64,000 bases of DNA from Acarospora socialis (taxonomy: Eukaryota > Ascomycota > Lecanoromycetes > Acarosporales > Acarosporaceae). Below, piece after piece: positions 1 through 11,667 of this stretch (position 1 is its first letter; each line of letters begins with the position of its first letter). The stretch lies in assembly GCA_025617375.2 (NCBI GenBank), contig JAMYGW020000011.1, forward strand, positions 1,302,001-1,366,000, in the 5' to 3' direction. The notes under the pieces are model-generated. The model was not told where the DNA came from, ran no database searches, and saw only the letters and a list, made by a program, of their open reading frames with translations. Made by a program: the position numbers and the translations under genes.

Positions 1-1452
1 GGCACCAGTTAACATGCTGGTTCCTTTGTTGACACGCCTTTTTGGTACCTCATGATTTGATGGTTGTCTTCTTGGATCTTCTGTTATTTGTGGTGAGTTT
101 TGCATTTGCACGTTGTGGGACGTTGAAAACGAGTCACACGCGTTGTGCTTAGTGCTGCTAAGTGTTTTAGCCCGATTCCGTGGCCTTCCGTCAGGATTGC
201 GGTTGTGGTTTACGAGGGCTTCCTGCGCTCTACCACTCGATTTACCACCTTAATTGTGAGGTAGGGTTCCGGCAAGGCTCTTAGAGATGGCTTTGGAGCG
301 AATCTACTCTCGTGGTATCTGGAATACGGCTAGAACGATACGCCTTTAATTAGGCCTACGGCTACTATGTTACGGGTCTGGGGCGCCTAGCTAATAATTC
401 TGGGTCGTATATGATTGCCAACTGCCACACATCACTCATATGAGGAGCCTCACGATATTGCTTGTATAGATTTCAAAGACTTCAGTTTTCAGTTGATGTA
501 CTGTTCTGAAGCCCTCCAATGCTAAAGAGTTCAAAACTCATTGTCAATGCAATTAGTCTCTTTGAATTACTCGAGTGCTCCAGAGGAGGAATCATGACAT
601 TGACTTACGACCTAGGACTACACTGAGAAAAGAGTCGAGGCATTACCGTTCTTGTATTTGTGTGGATCCGGGTCATGGCGATCTTTCGGCCCTCGTTCCA
701 CTCAACGTTCTCTGTTCTTCACAATCCACGTATGTTTTGTTGCGGAATATGCATGACATCCGGCTACCTTTACAAACGTTAGCTAACTGGGTACATAGCC
801 ATATCATGTTTGAGCTTTGACCCGTCTTCTCTCTTCACCGTATATCGGTCCGACGTTCGGGAGAGCCAACTTCTTCGGAGCCTTGGAGGTGCTACACGTC
901 GACACAAGAAAGAGGATCACCCGCCAAGAATCCATCTTACCAAGTGAATAAGATGTCCAACGTCAGCGCCAACGGGAAGCCATCTTAGAGCCACAAGTCT
1001 TGCCGAAGTCGAATCCCAATGAATGGGAACGGAACCGCTCAGCATCGCCCACGTCAGCATTCATGAATTCACCTCTCCCTTCCCGAGACACGACAAGAGT
1101 CAAGACACGAAACACGTCGACCAGGTCACCGACCCGACAAGATGGCATTCACAGCATTTCATCCTGTGTAACCCTAACGATGCCTATATTACCGCCCCTT
1201 TTCGCGCCTGCTGCCTTCTCCATAATCCCCCTACATCCAAAATTCCATCTACAAGTTCCTCGGCATACAAACCATCAAGAACAACCCTCACAAGCAACAA
1301 AACAACCACCACCTCGACCACTTCTGCCCTCAACCGACCAGCCCACAAACTCATTCACCGCCGCCGTTCATCTTCCTCACCACACCATCCACCCCATCAT
1401 CTAACCCTCCTCCACCACACTCCACCAAACCCGCAACAGACTAACCGGCAAA
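1..1452. other. no gene recognised
   Basis: No reading frame here has a recognisable family, codon pattern or intron structure. The last 300 bases before 1453 are rich in C and A, with hardly any G, as is common in fungal promoters and 5' leaders, and probably belong to the small gene that follows. The first kilobase has no clear repeat or element. Confidence 0.5.
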
Positions 1453-1683
1453 ATGTGCAAATACACCTACACCCTCTTCACCTGCGGGCACGGCACGCAC
1501 ATCTGGGCCGAGGACATCGAGCTCTGCCCCACACACCGCCTGCTCTCGGCGCATGGCCCCTCGCCCTTTGATGGCCTCGAGTGTCCCTCTTCTGTTGGCA
1601 CGTGCGAGGGCGTGAATGACTGGTTGTGCGATGAGTGTACCGAGGTTTGGGATCTGGAGGTGGGGTGTGAGAGGGACGGGTAG
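1453..1683 (+). CDS. small cysteine-rich protein, unknown function
   Basis: This is an intronless gene for 76 residues. It starts MCKYTYTLFTCGH and has eight Cys (residues 2, 10, 25, 44, 51, 60, 63, 72), including a CDEC pair, and a few His, which suggests a small metal-binding or disulfide-bonded fold. There is no signal peptide, so a cytosolic or nuclear zinc-binding role is more likely than secretion. The ATG follows a long C/A-rich leader, as in many fungal genes, and GC is higher than in the DNA on either side. Similar short proteins with a Cys-rich start are frequent in Pezizomycotina and have no assigned role. I infer it is real from composition, leader and Cys spacing; no function can be given. 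Confidence 0.6.
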   Translation: MCKYTYTLFTCGHGTHIWAEDIELCPTHRLLSAHGPSPFDGLECPSSVGTCEGVNDWLCDECTEVWDLEVGCERDG

Positions 1684-3037
1684 GGTTGGTAGGGGAAGGA
1701 GGGGAGGAAAGTGGGGTAGGGGAGGATGGGTTGGGGGGTGAGGGGCGCGGAGGGGCGAGAGGAGAGATGGGGAGGGTGGTAAATTGAATTGATAGAGAGT
1801 GAACGAGATAGAGAGGAATCGAAATGGAGGCGGGTAATGAAAATAGGAACCGAGGTAGACTGGAAAGATTGGAAATGGTCTGAGGGGCGAAATGGGAACA
1901 GGACTAAATTGCAAGAAAGGAAAGAGGAGAATGGAAAGGGCAATTTGACTGAATCGGAAGAAACAGAAACGGGGTAGCATAGCAACTGCGCAGCTAGATA
2001 GGCAATCGTATAGATACTCAGCTAGAGCATAGACAACAATACCATAACAAACAAACCAAATTTACCATCACCTGACCGACACAGAATTGACACGACGTGC
2101 CCTACTCGCGCATCTATCTACCTCTATCCCCCCTTCTTCACCGACACCCCTACGTACTCAGACCTAGGTAGCTATAGTTCCAGGCCGTAAATGAAACTCC
2201 TATTGTGGAGCACTCCAGCGCATCAAGAGGTGTGATTGTAAGTACCAAACTAAACTTTCCAGGTCATATGTCGGAGTCCTCAGAACAGTATGCTGTATGA
2301 AGAGATAGAGGATTGCTTGCCACTGTTGTTGTTACCGGGTGGGTTGGGAGCTTCTTCTTCTCCGCTATTCATCTCATCGCGTCGTCCGTTTTAGACTCTC
2401 GTTGAAATTGCTCCGAGTCGGAGTCAAGGATGAGAGGGTGGTGGTAGGGGTTGCAGAGGGATCCTTCTTGATCAGGAAGGTGTCCATGATCCCTGATTTG
2501 CCCGCCACTCCGCCATCGCCAGAGAGATGACTGTAATATTTGTGGGGTTTGCAGCGTGGTGGTTCTGCCACTCTCGCACAAATGCTCCGGTCCGAGCGCT
2601 GAGTGGGAGAGCTTTGTCAGGCATGATCATTTCTCCTCCATAACACGTCTCAGAAAGAGTTGGGAGCGTCTTCGATAATGGAGGGTTCTATACAGTATTG
2701 GGGGTCTGAACTGTCAATGAGCTGCTTCAAACCACCCAGACTGTCGCCGACAGTCCTACAACCGGCCACAGAGTGTGGATATTACTTGGCGGATGGATGT
2801 CTGTCTGAGGCCGAGGAGGTCTGCGTACATACATTACGACCAGAAACCATACGGCCTTTAGTCAACGAAGGACGATCGGTATTCACTAACTTCCAAACCC
2901 ATAACGCTCTCATACCCTTCGCTTCTTTGCCATCCCTGCCATTCTTACAACATTAAATCAAATCATTCATTTGCGTGCTCAAAAAGCCCAACATACCCTT
3001 ACCCCCCAAACTCGCCTCCGACCACAGTCCCAACCGC
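1684..3037. other. intergenic, purine-rich then unremarkable
   Basis: From about 1685 to 1975 the plus strand is almost all G and A, with several runs of three or more G. It follows directly on the small Cys-rich gene and may include its 3' UTR. The rest (2000-3000) holds no supported gene; its short open frames have no family resemblance and no introns. Confidence 0.5.
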
Positions 3038-4807
3038 TCAGCGCCTCCCCTCCCCCTCCCCAATCTCATAAACACCCTCGCCATACCCTCCATATCCACC
3101 CTGCCCACCAGCTCCAGCTCCAGGAGCCGGCCGCCCGTACCCATCAACCTCATGCACTCCCTGTCCCAGCCCGTGACCCTGCCCATACCCTTGCCCTTGT
3201 CCCTGTGCATACCCAGTTCCCATGTTCTGCCCCGCCATCGACGTCCCTCCCGTCGCAAGCGGACTGATCGTCCCGCTACCCTGCGAATAACCGTGCCCCA
3301 GCCTCTGTCCCACTCCCTGCCCCTGTCCCTGTCCATGACCATACAAACTCGACCCCTCAACCTCCGTCAGCGTCGGCGACTGCGGCGGGTGCGGGTACTG
3401 AGTGTGATAATCGCCTGCGCCGGCGCCAGGTACGTCCGAGCTCGGAGCAAGGCCGCCGGCGCCTTGGGGATTGCCGTGGAGATGAGGCGGAGGGGTCTGG
3501 CCGCCGGCATTCGCGACGCTGTAGCGTGGTGGGCCGCCGGCGTTGGTGTCGTGTTTGCTGTCGTTGTAGGCTACGGTGGCGACGGTGGGGATGGTGGTGG
3601 TGGAGTCTGCTTCGGGGATGGGGAGGGTGGAGGTGTTGTTGTTGAAGGTCGGCTTGATGGGGTCGGAGGAGGAGCTGGGATTGAAGTAACTTTGTTGGGT
3701 GGGAGGGTATGTTGGCTGTTGGGGTGGGTAGGTAGGTTCTTGAGGAGGGTATGTCGGTGCTTGCGGATTATTTGGTTGTGGTTGAGTTTGATGTTGCTGC
3801 ATCTGTGCGACTGGGGCTGGGATTGGGTCTGTTCGCTGGCGGCGCCGTCGCATACAACACCACGTGATTAGGGCAGCGAGGATGGCGAGGATCACGATGA
3901 CGATGCCGACCACGATGCCGATCACGGCGGCGGTGCTGATGCCGGAGTGGGAGGTCGAGTTGGGGTCAGCTGTGGCGTCGGAAGTTGGTGAGTTGGTCTG
4001 GACGGGGACATTGCCGACTGGCGTTCCGCTCACGCTTCGTGTTGACGCGCTGGTGCGACGGGTATAGCTGCTGAGGACCTGGTCCGTTGCGGTGATGCTG
4101 ATCGGCCCGAAGGAGGAAGAGAGAATTTGGCTCCCGATAGCGGTGAGGTAGTAGTCAGCAAGGAACTCTACCGACCTCGCGGCTCCTTGGGTTGTATCGC
4201 AATTGTAAAGACGCGTTCCGGCGTCGAAGGCAAAGGTACCGCAGTAAGGTCTGGCGTTGGGGCTGGCAAGTCAACAAAGTCAGCCCGATTTGAACACAAA
4301 ACGCGAAAGCAAGAGCGGTGTTGAAGAATACCATTTCAAGATGTTGTAGTTTGCTTGACAGGCCGAATTGCAAGTGTCGCCATAATCGGCACAAGTGGTG
4401 AATAGATTCGTGCAGGTCCGGATCAAGCCCGCGTCACAACAACCCAGGACAGCTCCTGAGTAAACACAAGACTTTGTCGCTGAGCATGACAGTACGTCCG
4501 CTATTCATGAACCCCATCAGTACCTGAACAGCGATGAGCGATACAGCTGTGACTAACATGGATTCCCTCCGACGAAACCACACCAATTGACCGGAGGTGG
4601 ATAAGGCACTTCGTTTTGCTTTCGAAGCAGTTCCTTGGGTATTGAGCCAAGGCCGGGAGCTTCTGTGGGGAGAGGAGAGAAACCGACAGCCGCCATTAGC
4701 CCAACCGGAGTTTGGACTGGCTCTAGCCATGGCATTGCAGCACTGAGATTGGCAAAGAAGGCGGCCAGGACCGCGCTGGTAGGAAGGATAGAGCGCATCT
4801 TGAACAT
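3038..4807 (-). CDS. Cys-rich single-pass membrane protein with Gly/Gln-rich cytoplasmic tail
   Basis: There are three exons: 4558-4807, 4332-4479 and 3038-4262. Both introns are GT-AG and phases agree, giving 540 residues. The N-terminus (MFKMRSILPTSAVLAAFF) is a signal peptide; the first in-frame ATG at 4807 was chosen, with 4798 as an alternative. The ectodomain carries paired Cys motifs (GCCDAG, then C..L..TC....DTC) found in a fungal family of surface proteins. A Ser/Thr-rich stalk follows, then one transmembrane helix at about residues 244-267 (AAVIGIVVGIVIVILAIL) and a basic stop-transfer WCCMRRRRQR. The cytoplasmic tail is Pro/Gln-rich and then built of Gly-Gln, Gly-His and Gly-Tyr repeats. 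The layout resembles WSC/Mid2-type wall-stress sensors, but the ectodomain is not WSC. A plasma-membrane sensor or adaptor role is inferred. Confidence 0.75.
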
Positions 4808-6014
4808 GAGAGTCACCTGCGATCACGGCAAGAAAGTGAGGGCAAAACGGACAGGAGCAAAAAGGCAATGGGAGTAGTAGTTATTCTTGTGCGAAATTTA
4901 GTGGAACCTCAAAAGTCTGTGCCCAGCCTTGTCACTGCCGCTGCATCTTTGTCAGGAGCGAGAACGAGAGAAGTCGGTCAGTCACACCGAGAGAGAAGCA
5001 GGATGAAGTAGAAGAAGGAAAGTCAGCCTCGCGTATATGCTAGCAACGACGGGATCCGCCCGTGCTGGATGCCATTGTATACCCGAATCGGCTCCCCATG
5101 TGAGGGGAGCATATTGTGCTTCAGCCTCAGAGTCAGCCTCGCGACACACGAAATGTATGAAGCAGACTCTTATCACTAGCTTGAAGAAGTAAACAAAGTG
5201 CAATGCAGGTATCTCGGGTACGGAGAGCTGAACATCGAATACGGGAGGCTTGAGACCTATCAGGTTTAGGTTCAACCTCTTAGGCGATGCTATTCCCTCA
5301 GTCTAGTCCGCTGTTGGGGGAAAGCTTCATTGTTGTCTGACATGAGAAAGCTTGTGTGAGAAGCTACGATTGACGAACGAAGACTGAATTGACGCACGCA
5401 TATCACGAAAAGAAGTATCTTCGTACAACAGGAGGATGAAACCAATCGGCTTTCGCAGTAACCAGTAAGAAAGATGACAAGATTCCCCGTATCCAGAGAT
5501 GAGAAGGTGAGTGCCATTTTGGCTAATTTCATTGTGCAGTACCTCTGTATGCATGTGCAAGGGGGAGAGAAGGGACGTGAAGGTCGAGATCATTCAACCT
5601 CGAACTTGACTTTCGCCAAGCGTGAGCCGTCTCGCTTGATTGACAACCTGAGTGGTACGTCGAAAAAGCCACAGACAGGGACCCTCCGAACGCATTGGAA
5701 GGAAAAAACGTGTGGTTGTTACAATTATAAACGTGATGATGCCGTCTTACCGGACTTGAGGCAAGGACTAAGATAGTGTTTCAAAGGAAAGCCAGACACA
5801 CTGCTCCAAGATAAGTATTGGTAACACAAGCCTCAACCACGAGGCTGTTGTACTTATTTCAAAGGTAGTCGTCGTGCAAGCTCGTGTCGTGGGGAATGTC
5901 AGCTACCGGTATAGAGTCTGGCCGAACTCTTCACAACATTATCTGTACACTAGTATAGCACAGGGACCCCAGTAAAGGCGGGCGGCCCCCTCAGACTCCT
6001 GACCTATACTAGAA
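4808..6014. other. no gene recognised
   Basis: This is the promoter side of the membrane-protein gene (to its right) and the 3' side of the SDR gene. Several 60-100 codon open frames occur on both strands, but none has a domain, intron structure or coding-like composition. Confidence 0.5.
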
Positions 6015-7361
6015 TTATGCACGAAGAGCTCCCTCTTCCTCTCCGTCAATATCAACCGCCCCACTAACCTCGACAAAATCCTCCAACTCTTCACTCACCG
6101 TCTTCAATTTCTCCTTCACGCTCGCCACCCCCTCGAAGCCGACTATATGTCTCGCCGGAGGATTCTCGTGCCCGCCGATCGCCGTCAGCGCATGTAGTGT
6201 CTCTGCAAGGAGGGAAGACTTCATCGCCGGAGGTAAAGCAGGGTAAAGGCTAGCGATCTCCGGGGATGCGAAAGTACGCGGCTTGGATGTGCCGTTGACG
6301 ACAGGAGAGCCATTTCTACTGTCTTCCAGGCGGTCGAGGAGGCCTCCGAGGATTTCGCGAGATAGAGGCGCCGGGTTGCTATCTGGCGAGTATTGAGGCA
6401 GTGGTGGTGCGGATGTAATCTTGTTTGTGAGGACGTTGATCTCGAGGTTTGGTTGGACGATGGTCATTTTGATGTTGAAGGGTGCGATCTCGTATGCCAG
6501 ACTCTGCAACTCGTCAGGTAAGAATGTTGGTTGGACGGAGCCACAGACATCGCAGAAGCCTTCGATAGCCCACCCTGACGCGCAGTATAATCCTAGTCCT
6601 GGCGTACCTAGGTGACTTGCTATTCGAACTATTAGATTCGTATGTCATTAAGCTGGGGCGGTCATGGCCGCACTTATTCCCGTCAAGAGTATGATATGTC
6701 CATTCTTCCTTTCCCGAAAGGTCGGCAACACGGCTTTGATGATATTGACCGATCCGAAGAAATTCGTCTCGAACTGATCCCGTACCATCGTCAGGGTCCG
6801 CTGAGAAGCCGCCAGCTCTTCAACCGTGCCGATGATGGCTATAAACATCCATCAGTATTTGACCCCATGTACACCCGAAGGAAGGAACGCTTTAACATAC
6901 CTTCGCTCGTGCAGCAAAACAAGATATCTACCTTGCCAAACACCTCCACCGCCTCTGCCACAGCAGCCTGGCACTGTCCCATTGACCTGAGGTTCAATCA
7001 GCCTCCTTTCCCATGCCCACCCCACTGTCCAGCGCAAGCTTCTCTCGTAGACCCTTCACTACACTTCGAGGGACGCACACCTAACATCCAACATCACAGC
7101 CCTGAATCTATCCCTCCACTCGCCGCCAAGCCCACTCTTCTGACCCACATCCTGCAACAGCTCCCGAAACTCCGCCGATCGCTCTTCGTCTCTCTCCGAT
7201 TCTCCGGGCGGGATGCCGGCGACCACCGAGTCTCCGTGTGCGAGCACTTGCCTGGCCAATGCAATGGCGATGGGCGAGTTTCCAGAAGTCAAGAACCAGA
7301 CTCGAGCGCCGTTGTGCGTGGGGAAGCGGGGTGGCAGTGGGGAAGCGGTTGCGATTGTCAT
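6015..7361 (-). CDS. short-chain dehydrogenase/reductase (SDR)
   Basis: I model five exons: 7081-7361, 6901-6986, 6674-6838, 6549-6619 and 6015-6503, giving 363 residues. The N-terminus has the Rossmann start with a TSGNSPIAIALARQVL loop in place of the classical TGxxxGIG. It is followed by MLDVR, FGKVDILF and the FFG/VNIIKAVLP helix. The active-site region reads ITSHLGTPGLGLYCASGW, so the usual YxxxK signature appears as YCASGW without the Lys. The last intron is only 45 nt and in frame, with a weak GTCTGT donor, so those 15 codons could instead be coding. A C-terminal extension of about 110 residues is unusual for a classical SDR. NAD(P)-dependent oxidoreduction is the family role. The missing Lys makes catalysis doubtful, and the substrate is unknown. 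Confidence 0.75.
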
Positions 7362-7820
7362 TGTATCGCGCTGTTAATACTCTCTGCCGGCGTCATGATC
7401 ACTATGAGCTGCCGATAGTGGCCGCGTCCACAAAACACCCGGGCATTGTTAGGCAAGACTCCTTCTTGGTATGTATATCGTGAACATGGGGCGGTTATGG
7501 TGGATGTGCAAGCTTAGGGTAGCTCGTGATTAGAGCTACTTACCTAATTCAGATACATACATACGGCAATCCTAACATGGGGCAAAGATAAAGCCAGGAA
7601 AGCTTGTCCTGTATGCTTCCTTCATCAAGGCAAACTAGATATGATGAAAACGTAGCTGCCACAAAATAAGAGCAGCAAATGCCAATGTGGCAGAGACATG
7701 CCTCCTTGAAGGCATCAGAAAACCGGCTTAACATCCATGACCAGGGTATCATTTACACTCCAATCCCACGAGATCCTATAACCAAGGTAATAAACTCCCA
7801 TACGCCTGCTCCGGATATTC
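7362..7820. other. intergenic
   Basis: This lies between the start of the SDR gene and the 3' end of MED6. Nothing supported was seen. Confidence 0.5.
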
Positions 7821-8984
7821 TCATGTCGGCGTGGTGGTACCTACGCCCGCTCCTGCCACACCCACAGCCTTACTCTTCCTCCTCTTCGCCGACTTATCCT
7901 TCGTACCTGGCGTAGTCGGGCTTTTCTCTCCGCCTTTACTTCCCTTTCTCGCCGTGCTAGGAGGTACAGTTATCTTCGGCCGCGGAGTCGGAGGTGCTGA
8001 TGCTTTAGGCGTACGATTTTGCGGTTGAGCCTGGGGTTGTGTTTGCGATTGCTCGTGCGACTTGGAGAGAATGAAGGAGCCCGGCTCCCCGACGAGAGGG
8101 TTCTCGTCCATGTACTCGTTTCCATATCGGACGGAGAGCGCAAACGATTCGGCCATCAGTCGAGCCGCCTGGTAATCGCCGGCGGATAGGGGCTTTGACG
8201 TGGATTGGGCTTTGGTGCTTTTGGCCTGGCTTTGCGTGTCTGGCACTGGTGTGCCTTCCTTACTTTGTTGGGTAAGTTGGGTACTGGGAGCAGACGTCTG
8301 TGAGTTAGGAGCTGGTGGCATGTATGTGTAGCCAAGTGATGGTGAGAAGTTCGGTAGCGTCGAAGCCGTACTCAAGAACTTTGTTAGATATGTCACCGTT
8401 GATAGCTGCTCCCCACTTAGCTCTAGTTGTAGGGTACCGTGGTGTCCTTGACATACCGTTCTGCTACCAAGCACGTTCCCCACGGACGGTGCCATATACA
8501 CGTTCTCGCCGACTACGAAATAACAGCTCAGGATCGTGATCTCGTCCTCAGCACCTTGCGTTTTCCGCCTATTTTGCTTGCGGATGACCCACACACCAGT
8601 ATCCTCGCCACCGCTGCCTCCATTTGCGTGTTGCTGAGCATTCTGTGCCGGCCCATAAGCTACCATGAATTCGAGCCCTTGCATCGTCCTTAGGTGTCCT
8701 TCGAAACCTTCACGGGTCTGTATCAGGTGGAACATGGAAGGGTTGTATGTCGCCTGTGTAGTGAGGGTCGCATTGTTTGAGGTGGCATCGAAGAATGGTG
8801 AGTGCGAGAAGTAAGGCAAGACTATACAGCGTCAGCGATATAAGTAACCAACGCAGAGCCGCGAGTGTTGGGGGAGTGACAGCTTGCCTGTATTGGTATG
8901 TATGCCGCCCATGGACTGAGCTATGGGCGGTGATCGCCATTGGATCTCGTCAAGGGCTGGCTCTCGCTCTCTCGAACTTCCCAT
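7821..8984 (-). CDS. MED6: Mediator complex subunit 6
   Basis: There are two exons, 8888-8984 and 7821-8821, giving 365 residues. After a short N-terminus (MGSSREREPALDEIQW) comes the signature VLPYFSHSPFFDATSNN, which matches the conserved Med6 block around SPFFD..SNN. Next come the FMVAYGP and ISCYFVVGENVYMAPS-type blocks, here written ILSCYFVVGENVYMAPS. The C-terminus is a long Gln/Ser/Pro/Lys tail, as in other filamentous fungi. Med6 is a head-module subunit of Mediator in the nucleus, needed for RNA polymerase II activation. The intron begins with GC (AG|GCAAGC) rather than GT and ends TATAG; no GT donor restores the SPFFD frame. The start sits in a good context (CTACCATGG). Confidence 0.93.
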
Positions 8985-9412
8985 GGTAGGTGCCTCGAGT
9001 TAGGATTGATACTTGACTAAGGTACCAACCAGGAAAGTTGGTATAATAATCTACAGAAAATCAATAGAGGAAGCTAGTCCAGCCCTACCCGGCGTCGCTT
9101 GCGGGAAGATGATCATCAGCGTCTGCCTTGTTGCGCAAATGCTTTATCAACAATTAGCACTCAGAACACGAGTGATCAGAACACGAGTGACAAGCAAACG
9201 ATATGAGTCGCTTCGATCTTCGACAGTGTTGTCGATTGAGTTATTACGTGCGACGTCCGGCGTAGGTGCTCACTAAACTCAACAACATACCACAAGCTTT
9301 ATAAGCAAGCGTATCCTTCTCGGTCTCTGAGATGAATATCTAACTGCAGTCACCATTATCTACTACTTAGAATCTGTTTGACGATTGCCCGTGTGCATGC
9401 ATCGCTTGTACC
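8985..9412. other. intergenic
   Basis: This is promoter DNA of MED6 and the 3' flank of the ASXH gene. A short direct repeat (cagaacacgagtga, twice, near 9160-9190) is the only feature seen. Confidence 0.45.
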
Positions 9413-10388
9413 CTATCGTTTACTGCTTTGTTGCTTCTCGTAGTAATCCTGCCTTATCTCGAAAAGGCTGCCCATGTCCTGGTTATTCCGCTTACACCGG
9501 AAGTCCTTCCATGCATTGCCATTCGGAGGGTTCTGTATCCGACCATCGACCTCCAGTATTTTGGTCGACAGCCCTTGCGGCCCGATCATCAACTCCGTGA
9601 CCACGTCTTCCCCGTTGCTCGACGAAGAGAACTTAAACTGCGCCGGAGGGATCGCGAATGAAAGAGCTCCATTCTCCATCATGACAATCTGTGTGTCCAC
9701 GGTTAGCGGTCTCCAAATCTGATACTGAAAGTATGGTCCATTTACAGTAACGTCTTTCTCAACTAACACCCTATCTCCCTTGGCCTTCCCAAACACCCGC
9801 GCGTATGACCACACGTCTCCCACTCTGAAGAGGCCTGCCTTTACGAGGACATCGAGCTTCATCTTCGTGCTATTCCCTGCCAGCACGTCATACGAGAGTT
9901 TCTGCTTCTGCCCCCACCACTCCTCAAAGTGCTCTTCCTTATAGCTATCGAATTTCCCAGCGGCTCGTTCCTCCATGGCTTCGGCGGCCTGGCGTTGCCA
10001 TTCTGGGTCATAGCGGCCCGCCTCGAGGTCAGTCTGGAATTGACGAACACCATTTCGCCAGTCGTTGTCGTAGCGAAGGAAGCTCTGAGGTATCGAACCG
10101 TCGTCGTTGTAAGGAATGTGCTCGGGAAGTAGGGACTTAAGCTCGTCTTTTTCGTCGTCGTCTAGGACGTTCCATGCTTGTGGGTCGGCAAAAAGCGCCT
10201 GCAAAATTTCAGAAAAATTTTAAGTTTCAGAAGAGGTAAAAGTAGGTTGCGCATACGGCGAGATCAACATCAACAAGCTTTGACTTTGGATTCGTTGTCA
10301 GCTGCTCTACGCTCCACGGATCCTTCTTCGCGGCTCGCGGCGTGGCAGTTCGTGTAGCCTTGTTCGAGGTTCGCTTCGCCTTTCCCAT
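9413..10388 (-). CDS. ASX-homology (ASXH/DEUBAD-like) domain protein
   Basis: There are two exons, 10257-10388 and 9413-10198, giving 305 residues. The start MGKAKRTSNKATRTATP is an AAATGG-context ATG and replaces an apparent upstream frame that begins with GTG. A basic N-terminus leads into KSKLVDVDLAALFADPQ, then WNVLDDDEKDELKSLLP and a helical region ending FEEWWGQKQK. This pattern (an LL/LP helix pair and an acidic DDDE stretch) is that of the Asx homology domain found in chromatin proteins and deubiquitinase adaptors. The C-terminal half is not assigned. In animals the domain activates BAP1-type deubiquitinases; a chromatin role here is inference. It faces SEC22 head to head across 368 bp. 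Confidence 0.8.
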
Positions 10389-10756
10389 TTCGCATGGAGT
10401 TCGAAATTGTTGGAGGCGTGGTACGGCTGACGAAGAGTAATTCTGCACACATTTTGAGTTGAAGTTAAGTTGATGTTGAACAAGCAGATGTGGAGTTCAG
10501 TGCAAATATAGATTCTGCCAGATATGTTTTTCACCGCCTCACTCACCGTCTAGATGCTAGCGGAGCTCGGTACCCGATTTCCGCTGTCAGGGGGAGAGCT
10601 CCGAGCTTATGCGTACGGCAACAGAAATCTGGCCTCGTCAAAGGTTCAAGCCCTAATTGTACGTTTGTGTTGCGTACCTTCGGCGTTGTAAAGACCAGCA
10701 ATCAACTCTCCTGTTGTGAGTTCTTAGTGCTCGTCCGCGCGGGAAGAGAGTTCAAG
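10389..10756. promoter_or_regulatory. shared intergenic region of ASXH gene and SEC22
   Basis: These 368 bp separate two divergent start codons and must hold both promoters. No TATA box or clear operator was recognised. Confidence 0.5.
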
Positions 10757-11667
10757 ATGGTGAGATCTACTCAGATTGCTCGTCTTGATGGTTTGTACAC
10801 TCAACACCGTGGAGCAACAATGGAAGCAGCTGCTTACCAGTTCCACAGGCCTTATGCTGGCCGCATCTGTCGACGATGAACAGGTACTTGTCGTATTCTT
10901 CTACCCATAAACACGTCTAAAAGAAATTCATAGTCCGAAGCAGAGCTTGCAGAAATCAAATCACAAGCCAAAATGATCTTCCGACGCCTGAACAAGAACT
11001 CGGAGCAGCAAGCCAGCATCGAAAGCGGCGCCTACACATTACAGTACGTGATTATACTACAGCATCAACCAGACATAAATGCGAGTCATTGACAAACCGT
11101 CCGGCCAGCTACCTAATCCAAGACTCGATCTGCTTCCTCTGCATCTGCGACAAATCCTATCCGCGCAAACTCGCCTTCACCTACCTCTCCGACCTCTCCA
11201 CCGAATTCACAACCACCTACTCCGCCACCCAATACCTCTCGCCGACCCTGAGACCCTACGCCTTTGTCGAGTTCGACACCTTCATCCAGCGGACGAAGAA
11301 GACGTACCAGGACAGTCGCGCGTCGCAGAACCTGGATAAACTGAACGATGAGCTGAGGGACGTGACAAAGGTCATGACGAAGAATATCGAGGATCTCCTG
11401 TATCGGGGAGATAGCTTGGAGAGGATGGGGGAGATGTCGGGCAGGTTGCGGGAGGATAGTAGGAAGTACCGGAAGGCGGCAGTGAGGATAAACTGGGAGT
11501 TGTTGCTCAAACAAGTGAGTACGAGACTTCTCGTGTGACTTGGTTCGGGAATGATTTCGGGAGGGTATGGTGGAAAATTATGCTAATGTAGCGTGATTAT
11601 ACAGTATGGCCCCATAGCTGGTCTCGGGTTCATCATGCTTGTCTTCATATGGTGGCGGTTCTTCTAG
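10757..11667 (+). CDS. SEC22: vesicle SNARE Sec22
   Basis: There are five exons: 10757-10790, 10849-10883, 10934-11043, 11109-11514 and 11605-11667. They give 215 residues, the usual Sec22 length. The start MVRSTQIARLDGLMLAASVDD and the following IKSQAKMIFRRLN belong to the longin domain. The R-SNARE coiled coil covers about residues 130-190 (DKLNDELRDVTKVMTKNIED and LLYRGDSLERMGEMS, with the zero-layer Arg of the LLYRG segment). The C-terminal anchor is GLGFIMLVFIWW, ending the protein. Sec22 works in ER-Golgi transport in both directions with syntaxin-type partners. The last exon holds only the membrane anchor. Confidence 0.96.

Noticed and set aside
1441-1980. 179-codon minus-strand frame
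   Set aside because: Antisense to the Cys-rich gene and the purine-rich tract; low-complexity composition.
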